A DNA stretch of 64,000 bases from Gnetum montanum (GCA_015680685.1 MNCI01004643.1:38263-102262); one strand, 5' to 3'; positions 45,501 through 58,924 are shown, counted from the stretch's first letter. The notes: generated by a model not told the origin, from the sequence alone. A program made the numbers and translations.

Positions 45501-45700
45501 TGAAATTTTTAGGAATTTCCAACTCTCCCCAATAGGTATCGTCATTTACATCATTGGAGAGTTAGTGATGAACTTGCTTTAGTTCATCCATGCCTGTGAC
45601 ATATGTGCATGTCAAGCTCTTAGTTGGTTCCATGCAAAGTGTGCTACTTTCAGGATCAGTAGTCAGCCACTGGGTGCCCTCTTATTTTGTGGCTATTGCA
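42598..45700 (-). pseudogene. Element E pol: reverse transcriptase, RNase H and integrase
   Basis: RT keeps LEDQAKTTFTSPWGTFAYH, KMPFGLCNAPTTFQ and FMDDFST (about 44800-44820). RNase H has VVFALEMFRHNVLGYKVFVH. Integrase has HEGPCGSHYVGKHTTIK and WGI- and ALISDNRTYF-like segments; WGID has become RGIN, losing the first aspartate. The pol end IYKLESPDKKQLVNIQQ is at about 42770. It has many stops. Confidence 0.88.
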
Positions 45701-45739
45701 TACAGACACATTTAAATTTCTACTTCTAATGCATACTAC

Positions 45740-46310
45740 TTGCATGCAGAGATGGATGCTCATTTCACTACCCAAAGTTTTCGCACACAATTGCACCTTG
45801 CATCATTGTACACGATGCATGGAACTTATTTCTTCTCAACATTCCCGAATGCATTTTCTTTAAATATTTCTAGAGAAAGATCTCTAATGCCCATTTTTGC
45901 ATCAATAGTTCTTAGACATGCCCTTTCCATGATGATTGGGAAGTCCCCTTTGCAATTCTCCACCTTGATCACTAGGAAATCAGTAAGATAAGACCACCCA
46001 CAGAGAGTTATCACAATGTCTTTTACTAGTCCTAATGAAATAGTGATGGACTAGTATGCTAACTCTAATATGATATTGCTCTTCTTTAGAGGAGGTAGGT
46101 TCCATGCAGTGTACATCTCATGAGAAACTAGGTTGACACTAGAAATCGAGTCAAGAAGAGCTTTGCATGGTTCATTCCCAATAATCTGCAAATAAATAAG
46201 AGGACTCCTAGGATCAACTAATTTCCTAAGAAGGTTTCTAGCACAAATCCTATTAGATACAATGTGAGTAAGCATCACAATATGGATCTTGGGTGGTATT
46301 TTGTTTAAAG
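45740..46310 (-). pseudogene. Element E aspartic protease
   Basis: LLDSISSVNLVSHEMYTAWN shows the catalytic DSG altered to DSI. LTDFLVIKVENCKGDFPIIM follows one frame away. It is inactive. Confidence 0.82.
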
Positions 46311-48765
46311 GGGACTCAAAGGAATTTGATACAAAGGAAGATGAAGGAACAAAGTTGTCAACTGTAGGTGTATTTGAGGGCTTAAGCAGACTGTGTGGTC
46401 GAAAGAAAGGCCTTTTCTTTGATCAACTATTTGAACCACTTGGTTGAGGAACCGGTCATAGATTAATGACCCTCGTAGCATTGCATTGTTGCGATTGAGC
46501 TGGGAGTTCACTTTGCATAGGTGGAGCAGGTGGTAGTTGTGTAGATGGTAGAGGGAAAATGTGTAGGAACAGGAGAAGGATAAGGATGAAAGGTGGTATC
46601 CCTTCTTGCATGCAGAAAATGAGTTCACTAATAATCAGAAGGGTGGTAGTGAGACTAGAAAGTAGAAATGTGACTGGAGGAGTCATGTGGAGATAAGGGT
46701 ATTACTGCCTTGGTGGTGCCAATGCCCATGACTATGGTTGTTGCCATTCTTGATATTACTCATATGGTTATGGTGGAGTTCCACTAGGATAATACTGTTG
46801 TTTTTGGTAGAACTGCCTAGAATTACCTTGAGGATAAGATAATCTTCTAGTTGTTTGCCTTTGTGCTAGTCTTGGATTCAAGGCATACACCCCAGATTCC
46901 TATAAATGTGACAAGATAAGATAACATCCTTTAGGATGTTCATATTGGCAAACATCACACCCACCACCATCATCTATTTCACTTCCTGTAACTTCCTCTA
47001 TTATAGCAATCTTTCTCTTACCTCTTTGATAAGCACATTCAGCTTCCTTGCGTCTCCTGCGCTCCCGATCACTACCTTGTTCTTTGAACTCTTCAACAAT
47101 TTTTAGGATGGCTTGAAATTTGCTATCTATGGATTCCCATAACTGATCAACCTTGGCTATAATTTTAGATTAAAATTTTTGAAGCAACAAGGCTTTCTAA
47201 TTCACCATCTCATCAAGTGTTGATTCTTTCTCACTATCACAAAATCAAACCTCTCACTTGCAAATGGAAGGATCACGATTATACTTTTTTGTACTTTCTC
47301 TTTTTCTTAATTTGCCTTCCTATTTAGCTACCTGCTCAATCAATCTTTGGATCTGATGGGTGCTTAATTTTGATAGTCATCCTTGGGCATAGATGCCAAG
47401 GATTCTCCTCATTTCATATCAAAGCCCATCTAGAATGTGGTGAAGTTGATCTAGTTGAGAATAACCATGGCCAGGACATCTATGCATTAAGGAATAGTAT
47501 CGATCAATGGCAGGATCCAAGGGTTTATGTGTTTCTTGTTTCCATCCTTAGATCTACCTTCTCAAGTTGGACACTCTGGAGTACATTTGATATTTGTCAT
47601 TGAACAATTCAAGCATTGTACTTCATCATCTGATAGATTTTGGTTCTAAGAACTAGTACCAATTCTCTGCTTCTTTAATGAGTGTCCTTGGGAATAACTT
47701 AAGTTTTTGCCACTCATTTTCTATATTCTACAAGGCACATGCATCTTGAAAAGCTTGGAAATGGTTTTGCAGGTTTGAGTTATATCCCCCTTTATACCTA
47801 GGGATATTGTTCATATCTAGCCTCTTAATCTAATTGTCCTTTACATGCCTTGTTGGAATTCGTATTACCTCTACAATGTTTAGCATACTCTAGGTAGCAA
47901 ACAAAGGCTCATCAAGGCCTTAATTTTGGTATCTACAATGCCCTCTGCTACCCCTTTGTTCATGGCGATGGATCTCTCTTGAATGCAAGCACCCTTGATC
48001 TTGTCCTGCTTGACAATTCCTTTGGTTATCTTAGTCTTGTCAATCACCTCTATCATGATCATGTCCCCTGCAGTTTTGATCATAGCTAAAAGAAGAAGAT
48101 GATGATGATGAAGTTGAAGAGGAAGGAGGACTAGCACCATCACAATGCCTACTACAACCTCTTCGATGATTATGACCATGATCATGATCTTGTTTCTTAT
48201 CCACATCCTTGCCTTAACTTGCCTCTTTGGATCCTTCTTTGTCATTGGATCCATTCTTACCAGAACCAGGATTGTGGATTGTGGATTGCAAGTTATGGTT
48301 TTAACCTCTTTCACCGAAGTTAAAGAGAGGAATTTCATTTAATGGAAAACCTCCAGAGAAAGGTTCTCCACCATCTTTTTCATATAGCAGGAATGGGGAA
48401 TCATTAAATCCTTTTCCCTTCGCAGATTCATGATGTTGTTATAACTATTAATTCCTTAGATGTTGTGCCTTAATGGAATGATAATCCTTGGCATCACTAT
48501 CCTACACAATGTACTCAACATAAAGTCCTTGAATACCTCATCATATAAGCATTTTTTGGAGCATTGCAAGAACAGATCAATCTAGGGGCAACACAATGTT
48601 GCGATTCATGTCACGCCACCGCAGCTATTCATCCTAGTGTAGGCTGAAGGTGAAATTGGATACATACTTATTAGGATGAGCATATACCACTTAATATTGT
48701 TGAGGCACCAATTGATAAACTCCATCATACTTGGGTGGAGAATCACTCTTGTGAGAAGAAGATAT
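46311..48765 (-). pseudogene. Element E gag
   Basis: The reading SSSHKSDSPP at 48762 downward matches the start of the gags in B, F and G, but its ATG is now ATA. The remainder is recognisable only by position and short matches, including the knuckle region near 46900-46950. Confidence 0.75.
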
Positions 48766-48908
48766 CTTATGTTAGAGAAATAAAAATCATAGGGTGCTTC
48801 TAAATATTTTTGTAGTTATTTTTGAAGTATGATATGACTCTAAGGTTCATTTCAATGATTTGAATAATTTTCACTAAATCCTAGATAGCGCATGTAACAA
48901 CTAAAAGG

Positions 48909-48926
48909 TCCCCGGAACAGCGTTAA
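48909..48926 (-). promoter_or_regulatory. Primer-binding site (tRNA-Asp type, decayed), element E
   Basis: The minus strand reads TTAACGCTGTTCCGGGGA; the CCGGGGA end is intact, with five changes elsewhere. Confidence 0.7.
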
Positions 48927-49794
48927 TGCTGAGCTGCTAGGTACCCCTATGTCTAACCATATGAATCACTAAGGCATTCACATGCAATCCGATTGAATTT
49001 TTGTGGATCTATAATTCTCTAGTGCCCTAATTTTCTAAGAAGTGAAATGGGTGTTAAGAACGTTTGTTATCTTCCCAGCTACACTTGTAAAGCTCAAGGA
49101 TATGGTTTAAGTGTAATTAAGGTACATGATTTTTATCATTTTATGTTTTATAAATTTAATCTCCTACAACAAGAATGGAAGGTAGAGGAATTTAATATAT
49201 AATTATTCTACTATCTAACTAACCTAACACAAGTACCCATTCCACTTTCCTAGACACATCTTAAACACATATAGCCCCACTGGGTTACCAAATATTAAGC
49301 GTTTCTAGGTTAACAAGCACTATATGTATGCTCGAAGTAGTCATGCTTGTGTTCATTAACAACTAGAAAGTAATTACTTAATTTAAATGCATTAAAGTAA
49401 AGTGCATGAGTATTAAATGCATCAAGGAAACATTAATCTATTCTTAGTGCTACAAGGATGATCAAAAGGGTTCATTTTTATTCTCGTCACAATGCGATGC
49501 TTAGGTACATCAGTGTTCGAACAAAGATCCATACATACTCAAACTCCTACTATGGGCACTCAAAAAATATTCTAACTTTGGAGAAAACAAACTACAAGAG
49601 CTTCGCTATCTATGAAAAAAAATATGGAAAACTGCCTCCAAAACATGATCCCAAGCACTATATTTGTAGGTCAACATATGCCCCATTATATTGAATACTC
49701 AAGATCACATATTAGGCTCCCATATTGGGTATCCAATATCGAGGCTCCACTATCGGATATCCAATATCAAAGCTAGTCAAAACATGATGCATTA
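48927..49794 (-). repeat. 5' LTR of element E
   Basis: Matches 39788-40663. The terminus has decayed from TGATGAG to TGCTGAG at one end and from CATCA to CATTA at the other, yet the ATAGT duplication follows directly. Confidence 0.85.
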
Positions 49795-49799
49795 ATAGT

Positions 49800-52700
49800 C
49801 TTGTCAAAATGCCATGCAAAATCTTCTTCAAACGCTAACATTTTATGTAACAACATTACGTTGACATTGTCTAGCACCTCAAGATATTCATTGAGATCTA
49901 ATGGTTATGGGGTGAAACACTTGGGAAATACGCCTCTAAACAAGCAAGCAACCCTTAAACGGGAGTGAGTAGCACAATAGCTTCTTAATATAAGAGAATG
50001 CACCTCAAGGCGAATGACTAAACTCTAAAACAAGGACCTTACAAACAAGTACATATGCAACCTTGTAGACATCCTCAATGGAAGGGAAAATGATGCATCT
50101 ATAAGGTTTAGCATGGCACCGCACAAAAACTATCTAGTCCTAGCTGCCTACATATCTTTGACCATCACAGAATCAGGGCCATGTAGATCTCCATGTGAGG
50201 ACAATATGAAGAGGACTTAGAAAGGAATGTAATAGAAGGGAGTCCTACTTCTAGCTTGGTATCGCAAAGCCAAGATGGGTTTTCTAACATTTAAGTGTCA
50301 CGCAAAGGCACCTCAAAGTGTTCCATGATGCTTGAACCATGAGGAGAGCCTAGGAAAACCTCTAACCTGAGACATCTTTTGCAATTCTCCCCCACACAAA
50401 GGAAGCAATGTCCTTGGAGCAGAGCCTGGCACAACTTTGAGAGTACACTTCAAGTATGGGTTTGGAACTTTGTCAACTCCAAGGAATCCCTCAACTCATC
50501 TAATGCCAGGTTTGAAAAAAGGTACCAACCCCAATAGCTAATGTGTCTTTCCATCCAAGGTCTTGCATGAAATGTAAAGGGCACTTGGAGGAACCCCAAA
50601 ACTTTCCCTACTTTGTGAAAAGAGGGAGAAGTCCAACTCAAAGGGCCAACGTCTCTAAGGCATCCCCTAGATCCATCCTTTATCGAGTCTAGAGACTTGT
50701 CTTGTTGCATAGACCCATACCTATGCAAGAGGACAAGCTCTTCTTCCATAAGTTTAGTTGAGTTTTATTTCGAATGACATCTCAACATCCATCAATTCTC
50801 TTGATTTTTTTACATCAATTTTGAGGGCTCACTAGGATCACTACCCATCCTAGTGATGGACTTGGAAAACCAAAATTGAGAGAGAACATGCTTCAAAGAA
50901 GCCATGTCTTTGCAAGCAACTCAAGCTTGCTAGAACCCCAAGTTCTACTTCTCACATCAAGATCCATGGGGTCTCACCAATCCAACCATCTATGTACTAG
51001 ATCACCATGTCTATATCATCCATATATTTTCTTTTATTTTCCCACATCACATTTATTTAGGCTTATAGGAAGGAAGTTGAGCATGATCTTCCTTTTAAAA
51101 AAGGTATAGTGGTAGATCTTTTGAATCTAACCTTGCCATCCGTAGATGCACTAGCATCGCAATCTACATTTCATCATCCAACTCTATTCCATTTCCACAG
51201 TAAAAGAGAACATCCAAATTTTTTTTGGAAACCTTCTCCAAGAGGCTATCAAAGCATCATTACCTAGTCTGTCATCAACCTCTTTTGAGATTATCCAACA
51301 TCGAGAATGCCTACTCACATGCTGGAACAAGTGGAGGATGGGTTGGGCAACCAACCCTAAGATAGTCCTCCATACACCCATCTCATTCCAACCACAACCA
51401 CATGGTCCATTACCATCGCAATGTCCTATTTATGGAAAAGGATCAGTTGTACTTGCATCTTATAAGTTGTCCTTCTCACTTTGAGAGATGGAACAAGTAT
51501 CAATTTTTGAATGTTTAGTCCAAGGAAGCCTATAGGATCACCATTAAGGACAACCATAGTCAAGAATTTTCTAAGGAACATCTAGGTTCCCCGAATCTGA
51601 ATTTTTCCTATCATGTAAGAAACAACCAAAACTCATGATCAACACCTTTCATTAGATTTTGAACCTTAAGGGAAGATCCTCTTTGGGAGGTTTCTTCTAT
51701 AGGCAAGTACAACAACCCAACTACCTTGTACCCATGATACATGCCCAATTAGTCCACATAGCCAACACAACCATATCATCGAACCACTACCAGTTCACAT
51801 AGCTAACACAACCATTTTGTCAAATCACTACTAGTTGAGGAAAGACATAGATTCACAGGTCTTACCCATATTTGATTCCACCTTAAGAACAACTTGAGAA
51901 GTGAAATAGGTCATCCCTAATAATTTCATAGAAAGCGAGTTTTGTTTCATCATAGGAGGTATGGGTTCTCATTTCATGCACACCAATCCATTCCATTTAC
52001 AACAATTGTGGTGCACAAGGCCATACCATTGCCTATTACCATCAAACTTGAATGACGAATGCAAGAGTCAACAAGAACATTTTACCCATAGGAGGACTAG
52101 GTCCTTGAGAAAAATTTACAATAAATGGGCTTTACCAATATCAACTACCAACTCAAAACAATACATGATTCATCCCCAAAAGGTTTACAATAAGAAAGGT
52201 CTACTAGAGAACCCCAATAAAGAAATTCCTTTGGAGCCCCAAAAGCTAAGGCAGAGTACATAAGATCATGCCTTGCTTACAACAGAAGAGATATATACAT
52301 TCAAGCTCATCAACAACATGGCCTCACAAGGGAGATTCCATGAATTCAACCATGGTAACAACATCTTGTCTCTAAAAACAAGCCCCAAGAGTTCAGGAAC
52401 ATTGGACCATTGCTTGGAACAAGTCTCAAACATCAAGTTCTTCTAAATCCCATCTAGGGAACAACTATCTGAATACAACCTACATTATTATTTCAGGAAC
52501 TAAAGAGGGTATCCATCGAAATGGAGAATGACTCCTCATAGGACTAGAGAATCAACAAGTATTAGAGTGCTTGGTCATGCTATCCCACCAAAGAGATTAG
52601 AACACTAACATAATTCAATAATACACCTGAGAAATGGGACGATACATCAGAAAGATGGGGTGATACACCATAGTACATCAGAGAGAGATGGGGCGATATA

Positions 52701-53108
52701 ACAGAGTACACAAGGGATAGAGTACACAAGGGAGATGGAGTGATACACCATAGCTTGCAAAGCACCATAAGTCCCAAGTCATGAGAGCGCACCATAGCCC
52801 TCAAAGCATCATAAGTCCTGAGTCATGAGAGTGCACTATAGTTCTTAGAAGCATCATAAGTCTCGAATCATGAGAGCATACCATAGCCCTCAAAAGCACC
52901 AAAAGTAACTAGTCACGAGAGCACACCATGGTCCACAAAAGCACTAGAAACCCCCAATCATGAGAGCATAGGCTCAAGTGTTTTCTAGCACATAAACGTC
53001 CACCATGCAGGGCCACCAAGAGAAGTCAATAATTTGTGTAACAATAACATCATTTATTCAAGGATGAACCACCATCCCAATGCTTACATAAATTGCTCCA
53101 AAGACCAC
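49800..53108. other. No recognised gene; unassigned region with a minisatellite at its end
   Basis: About 3.3 kb without LTRs or clear coding similarity. A 99-codon minus-strand frame (50450-50749) and a 100-codon plus-strand frame (51961-52263) are the longest; neither shows a known motif. In another frame near 51990-52040 the reading NNCGAQGHTIAYY loosely recalls a gag zinc knuckle, so a very old retroelement is possible. Confidence 0.45.
52620..52980. repeat. Minisatellite with two repeat types
   Basis: 52620-52755 repeats GATGGGGYGATACACCATAG-like units. 52756-52980 holds about four units of roughly 50-55 bp containing GCACCATAAGTCC..AGTCATGAGAGCGCACCATAG with steady divergence. Confidence 0.75.
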
Positions 53109-53957
53109 TGATGGGACGCGATATCGCGTGAGTCGGGATATCGCGTACACGATATCGCGTCTGTCCCTACGATATCTCGTACGCGATATCACGTCAGTCC
53201 CTACGATATCACGTACGCGATATCGCAGCCCATCGCCTTGTCTATAACTAAGAGGCAGCTATCCCTTGTTTCTCCATCTAGATCTAGACCCTTAGCGAAA
53301 CTCTGGCAGTTTTACCATTCCAGAGATAGAATAATTTCCATGTGCCCGTAGTAGGAGTCTTAAAGTGAACAAATATTTATTCGAGCAAATTGTACCTGAG
53401 CACATATTTTTGTACGGAAATAAAGATGAAATTTCTGATAAACATTACAATGCATGGACTAAGCTAATTAGGATTTAATTAATGTTAAATTTTTAAATTC
53501 TTTCTTAGATAATTAATCTCTCTCAACCCTCAATTCCTAGTTAAGTGCATTCAGTATGACCCCTTCGAGCATGTGTGCTATGCTTGGTAACCCAGTAATG
53601 AATAGCATTTGGTAATCCCAGTAGCGATGCACTGGTTCAGGGTGTGTACGGCAAGTGGGAACGAATACTGATGCTAGGACAATTAAAGCTTAGTTAGTGA
53701 AAGTTAGTTACTTAGTCTCTTCACCCTTTCCTCTCTTAGCATAGGCGATAAAAAGATAAAAGACATAAAAATCACATACCTCAGACTTACTTAACCATAC
53801 AACTGTGACAATACAAGTAAGTCTGGGAAGACAACGATTGATTAACCTTAAGTATTCCATAAGGTGCGTAAGCACTTAGTCCTTAGAGTTCGACCGGATC
53901 ACGCGTGTAACGCTCATATTCATATGGTTGAGTGTATGGATACCTCGCCACTCATCA
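53109..53957 (+). repeat. 5' LTR of element F
   Basis: It runs from TGATGGGACGCG to CGCCACTCATCA, 849 bp, with the longest palindromic array here (about 53117-53227). The TATA box has decayed to TATAACTA (about 53242). Five bases before it are CCACT, which should recur at the far end of the tandem if it inserted as a unit. Confidence 0.88.
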
Positions 53958-53958
53958 T

Positions 53959-53976
53959 TGGCACCGTTGTCGGGGA
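53959..53976 (+). promoter_or_regulatory. Primer-binding site (tRNA-Asp type), element F
   Basis: TGGCACCGTTGTCGGGGA, two changes from the tRNA-Asp complement, lies one base inside the LTR. Confidence 0.88.
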
Positions 53977-54104
53977 CTTAGTTATTTGTGCACTAAGTAG
54001 AACATAGGAAATCATCCACATAGTTGGGAAGCTTAAATGAACCCTTAGGGTTAATCATATGAAAATATAACATAACGACAAATAGCACACCGAACAAGAC
54101 TAAA

Positions 54105-57100
54105 ATGTCTTCTTCTCCACACAAAAGCACTTCACCGCCTAGGACCAACACTAGAGATAGTCAGCGGCACAACATACATAACCAAGAACTGCCAATTCCT
54201 GAACAGTTCAGTGTGGTATATATTCATCATGATGAGTATATACCTGACTTTACCTTTGTCTTCCATCAAGACAAAAAACTGCTTTGGAGAGACTTGGAAG
54301 GTAACATAGTGTTGCCTCCAGACAAAGCAGCCCCCAGCATGCTCCTTTGTGCCCTTGCATGAATTGGCATGTGGCAATTATACATTGAGTATGTTGCACT
54401 TTATTACAACGTAAGGGACTACCATCCCATAGAAGCACAATGTCAATGGGACTCACGGCAGGAGAGTTACCACATATTGTTGAAGGGCAAAGGACCCCAT
54501 AATGCCTCGCCCATCATTGGAGAAATTAAGGGTGGTGAACCTATCTCAATAGGTTCTCCACAAAATGATGTTCCCCCTCCTAACAATAGTGAGGAGGTAG
54601 GGTATCAGAACCTTTGCTCCATAATTCACAACCCTGGTTCTGATTCCCACGAACACCAAGTGTTCAATGAGGGAACACAAACACAAGATAAGGGCAAGCA
54701 TTCTGATCGTCATCATGATTCGGGTCACGATCAACGAAGGGAAGGTAGGAAACATCATCATGGCAATGGTTCTCCTTCCTCTTCACCTTTATCGCACCAT
54801 TCACCCTCTCCTTCAACATCGAGATGTAGTCATAAGGAACCTCATCGTGAGGACAAGGGTAAGCAAAATGAGAAACCTCAACAAGAGAGTCGAGAGTGAG
54901 GACGAGGGCATTCTAGGGAATCACGACATGGAAGAAGGGAAAGTAGGGAACTGCATAAACATCACAGACGCCATGAGAGAGACGACCATGACGAACCCCT
55001 ACTTGCAACCTGAAGCATTTTAGACATTACGGAGGCAGTTAGAATACCTACAAGGCACCAAAAAGATAGCCGGATCAAGAGACTAGACATGAATAATATC
55101 CCACGATTTGAAGGGGGATACAATGCTGATTTGTAGAATCACTTATAGGCATTTCACGATGCTTGCGCCTTGCAAAATATTGAAAACAAGTGGCAAAGGT
55201 TAAAGTTATTTTCAAGGACACTCATAAAAGAAGCGGAAAGTTGGTACCGGTCCTTAGAACTGGAACCCATTCAAAGGTGGAGTACGATGTTAGAACTGTT
55301 TAACGATAAATATCAAATGTACTCCCAAGTGTCCAACTTGAGAAAGTAGATCTAAGGATGGAAGCAGGGTAATCATGAACCCTTGGATGCTACCATGGGT
55401 CAATATTATGCATTGCTACATCGTTGCCTAGGCCATGATTATGCACAACAGGATCAACTACGCCATCTCGTAGATGGGCTAAGACATGAAACCAGGAGAA
55501 CCTTTGGGACATATGCCCAAGGTAGATTATCTGAACTTAGGTCCCATGAGGTTCATAGATTATTGGAGTAAGTAGCTAAGAAAGAAGGAGAGCTACACAA
55601 GAGAGAAAGCGCAGAAGAGTATAACTGCGATCCTTCCCTCCGAAAGAGAGGAGTAAGATTCTATGAGGAGAATGAGTCATCACTCAAAGAGTTGGTGAGT
55701 AGAAAAACCTTGCCGCTTCAGAAATGAACAACAGAAGTGTCAGCTAAGGTAGATCAAATGTGAGACTCCTTAGATAGTAGATTTGAAGCCATTTTAAAAA
55801 TCATAGAGGAGTCTAAGGAGCGAAGTAGTGACCATGATAAGAAAAAGAAGAGGGATTTGGACCATGCACGTAACAAAGGTAAGGGTAAAATAGCTATCAC
55901 TAAAGAGGTTGTGGATTCGGATACAGATAACGACAGTGGATGTGAGATCTACCAATATGACCGATGTTGCCCAATAATTTCACATCTATAAGAGTCTGGG
56001 ATGTATGCATTCAACCCAAGACTTAACAAATGGCAAGCACCCTATCGGTTACCTTATCCCCAAGGTAACCCAAGGTAGTTTCACCAACCATTAATGTATT
56101 ATCCAAGTGGAACTCCGCCACAACCTATGGAGCAACACCAGCAGTGGCAATACCCACAGTCATGGGGGATGCCACCACCAAGGCAACAATACCCTTACCA
56201 GCAACCGGATCCATATGGCTATTACGTGCAGCAGCCAATCTCTTCAAGTGACTCTATCGGTCATGTGACCCCACAACGTCACTACCAAGCTTGGGAGTAC
56301 TATAAGACTCCTTCGCCTAGGAGAGACACACCACATGCATACCATCCTCTGAATCTGTCCACCACTCTTACACTGATAGCTCCACTACCACCCACTCTAG
56401 CAATGTAAGGAGAACTCCCCACTCAACCGTAGCAACGCAATGCTACGAGAGCAGTAAACCTTCAACCTACTATTGGTTCTGACAACTGTACAAGGAGAAG
56501 ACCTTTCTTTAGAACCAATAGTCCAAACAAGCTCTCACAACCACAAGCGGTTGAGCCTCCAAAAGTTCCTCCATCGAATAAGGCTTCAGAGCTTCCTTCG
56601 AACCAACAACAGAGCTAAACGCATACGGTTATGTTAACACATACCTTCACTGACTGGATGAAGGTGGGCCACCTTCCCAGGAAATTCTCTGATCCTAGAA
56701 TTCCCTTAATCTACCTCCAAGTTGCTGGGAATGAACCACGTAAAGCTCTTCTTGACTCAGGTTCCGGAGTCAACTTAATATTGCAAGAAATGTATAAAGC
56801 CTGGAACCTACCTCCACTAAAGAAGAGCAATATTCGCTTAGAGCTGGCTGACCAGTCCATCACCATTCCCTTAGGATTGGTGGAGGACATCGTTACCACT
56901 GTGTGTGGTTGGTCATACCTAGCTGATTTCTTGGTGATCCAAGTCAACAATGACAAAGGGGACTTCCTGATAATAATGGGAAGGGCATGGCTGAGTACTG
57001 TGAACGCATGCCTAGGAATCTACAATCTTTCCTTGGAAATATCTAAGGAAAACACTTATGGAAAGATCAAGAAGAAGAAGGTTCCATGCATCACATACAG

Positions 57101-57560
57101 TGATACAGAGGGTGATAGCTTACAGGAGCGTTCAACATCTCCTGCATGCAACCGGTGTGCCTAGGAAGTTAACATACAAAAGTGTCTATCTCTAGCAACC
57201 ACACAACAAGAAAATACCTAGTGGTTGATAGCTAATCAAGAGAGAAATCCACCAATATGCATAGAACTAGCTGGGGGATCAACTTGCACCCATGAAGAAA
57301 GCATAGATGCACTAGAGCAAGAGTGTCACCAACTTCCAATCCTTAATCTGAAACCACCAATCAAGGGAAGTTGGAAACTCTTAGAAAATCCAAATGAGTA
57401 CTCCAATAGGAGAATACTAGTCTGTGTGAAACCGATCAACCCTTATCATGAACCTAGAATGGTATATGCACCTAGCACATTTGAGAGAGGACGATCTTGC
57501 TCACTATTTTGGATCTCTCCCTTTCAACTCAGTCATGGGGAAGATGGCCACCTATGCTAA
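54105..57560 (+). pseudogene. Element F gag-protease with fused pol C-terminus, one frame with nonsense codons
   Basis: From ATG 54105 every homologous segment to 57560 is in the same frame, interrupted by stops that mostly look like CAG-to-TAG or TGG-to-TAG/TGA changes. The order is MSSSPHKSTSPPRTN, a His/Ser-rich linker, gag core (WYRSLELEPIQRWSTM), a knuckle damaged to CEIYQYDRCC, a Gln/Pro/Tyr tail, then protease with intact LLDSGSGVNL (DSG at 56754-56762). After the RT lead-in (IDALEQECHQLPIL) the frame jumps to the pol end (VKPINPYHEPRMVYAP). The deletion keeps the frame. Confidence 0.88.
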
Positions 57561-58107
57561 TCATTTGAAGCCCTCAGCTCTTTTTGAATTTTTTTTGTTG
57601 TTTTACAAATTTCTTTAACTTTTCTTATTTTTGTTTTACAACATCATTTATACTTTTTCATTTCTTTGTGTGTTTAACTATTTTATTTGATTCGTCACGT
57701 AATAAGTGCTCTGAAGATGGTGTGAACTGTATTCCATTGATTGCTAATGTTTGATTTTTACCTTTAAGTTATGATGTTGATACTATGGTATGGTTCTTTT
57801 GATATAATAGGCAATGAGTCCACATCACCCACGCATCCATAAATTTCTATGGTCTCTCTTGGCTTGGAACTATACAGTCCATTTCCCAATAATAAGAACC
57901 ATCAACGAATCGATGATTGGGTATTTCTCAAACTAAGGAAGGACTCAAGGATTGAAAAGGGTGTGACTTCAAGGGGATTTGATGCACTTATGCTGGCCAT
58001 TCTCTTGGGTGCTTGGATGTTTTCTTCTTGAGTTTTCTTACCATTCCGACATTGCCCCATTATCGGGAAGCTGAGCAAATAAAAAAAATAAGTCTTTGCA
58101 TGATGTG
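57561..58107 (+). other. Shortened 3' non-coding region of element F
   Basis: 57751-58085 matches 1-340 of element A. It then jumps directly to the LTR, skipping about 1.3 kb that in A contain the RNA motif, mini-intron and polypurine tract. Confidence 0.8.
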
Positions 58108-58923
58108 TGATGGGATGCGATATCGCGTACGTGATGTATCGTACGTGATATCGCGTCTTCTCCTGCGATATCGCATACGCAATATCGCAATCCGTCGCCA
58201 TTTCAATAAATAAGAGGCAACTCTCCCTCGTTTCTCCATCTAGATCTAGACCGCAACCAAACTCTTGCAGTTTTTCCATTCCAGAGTTAGAATAATTTCC
58301 ATGTGCTTGCAGTAGGAGCCCCAAAGTGAACGGATCTTTATTCGAGCAATTTTATACCTGAGCACACAATTGTGTACGGCAATAAAGATAATCTTTTGGA
58401 TAAACCTTGCACTGCATGGACTAAGCTAATGAGGATTTAATTACTATTAATTTTTTAAATGTTTTCTTAGGATTTAATCTCTCTCAACCCTCAACTCTCA
58501 TAGTTAAGTGCATTCAGTACGATCGCTTCGAGCACATGCGTTACACTTGGTAATCCTAGTAACGATTAGTGTTTGGTAATCCCAGTAGCGTTGCATTGGT
58601 TCAGGGTGTGAAACGGTAAGTGGGAACAGATACTGATGCTAGGATAATTAAGGCTTAGTTAGTTAAAGTTAGTTACTTAGTCTCTTCACCCTTTCCTCTC
58701 TTAGCATAGGCGATAAAAACATAAAAGATATAAAAATCATGCACCTCAAGTTCACTTAACCATACAACCATGACAAATACAAGTGAGCTTGGGAGGACAG
58801 TGATTGATTAACCTTAAGTGTTCCATAAGGCGTGTAGGCACTTAGTCTGCGGAGTTCAACCGGATCGCACGTGTAACACTCGTATTCGTATGGTTAAGTG
58901 TAGGGGTACCTCGCCACTCATCA
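58108..58923 (+). repeat. Shared LTR between elements F and G
   Basis: This 816-bp LTR begins TGATGGGATGCG and ends CGCCACTCATCA. It serves as F's 3' LTR and G's 5' LTR. The array (58115-58195) has decayed CpGs, and the TATA box reads CAATAAATA. Confidence 0.88.
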
Positions 58924-58924
58924 T

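Larger units (their letters stand above)
39788..49794 (-). mobile_element. Element E: old full-length Athila-like Ty3/gypsy retrotransposon
   Basis: It spans 10,007 bp with LTRs of 876 and 868 bp and target duplication ATAGT (39783-39787 and 49795-49799). The layout equals element B, including RNA motif and mini-intron. Its LTRs, primer site and coding region are more changed than in B, so it looks older and of another subfamily; its U3 array is different. Confidence 0.92.
53109..58923 (+). mobile_element. Element F: Athila-like retrotransposon lacking RT, RNase H and integrase
   Basis: LTR (53109-53957), tRNA-Asp primer site, gag and protease are followed by a deletion joining the start of the RT region to the last part of pol, and by another in the 3' region. 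The downstream LTR (58108-58923) leads straight into a second primer site and element G. The deleted 3' region removes the RNA motif, mini-intron and polypurine tract. Confidence 0.9.

Noticed and set aside
50450-50749. 99-codon minus-strand frame
   Set aside because: No recognisable domain and no supporting neighbour; kept only as part of the unassigned region.
53109-53230. Regular palindromic repeats resembling a CRISPR array
   Set aside because: There are no unique spacers, the repeats lie at a fixed place inside LTRs, and the sequence is plant nuclear.
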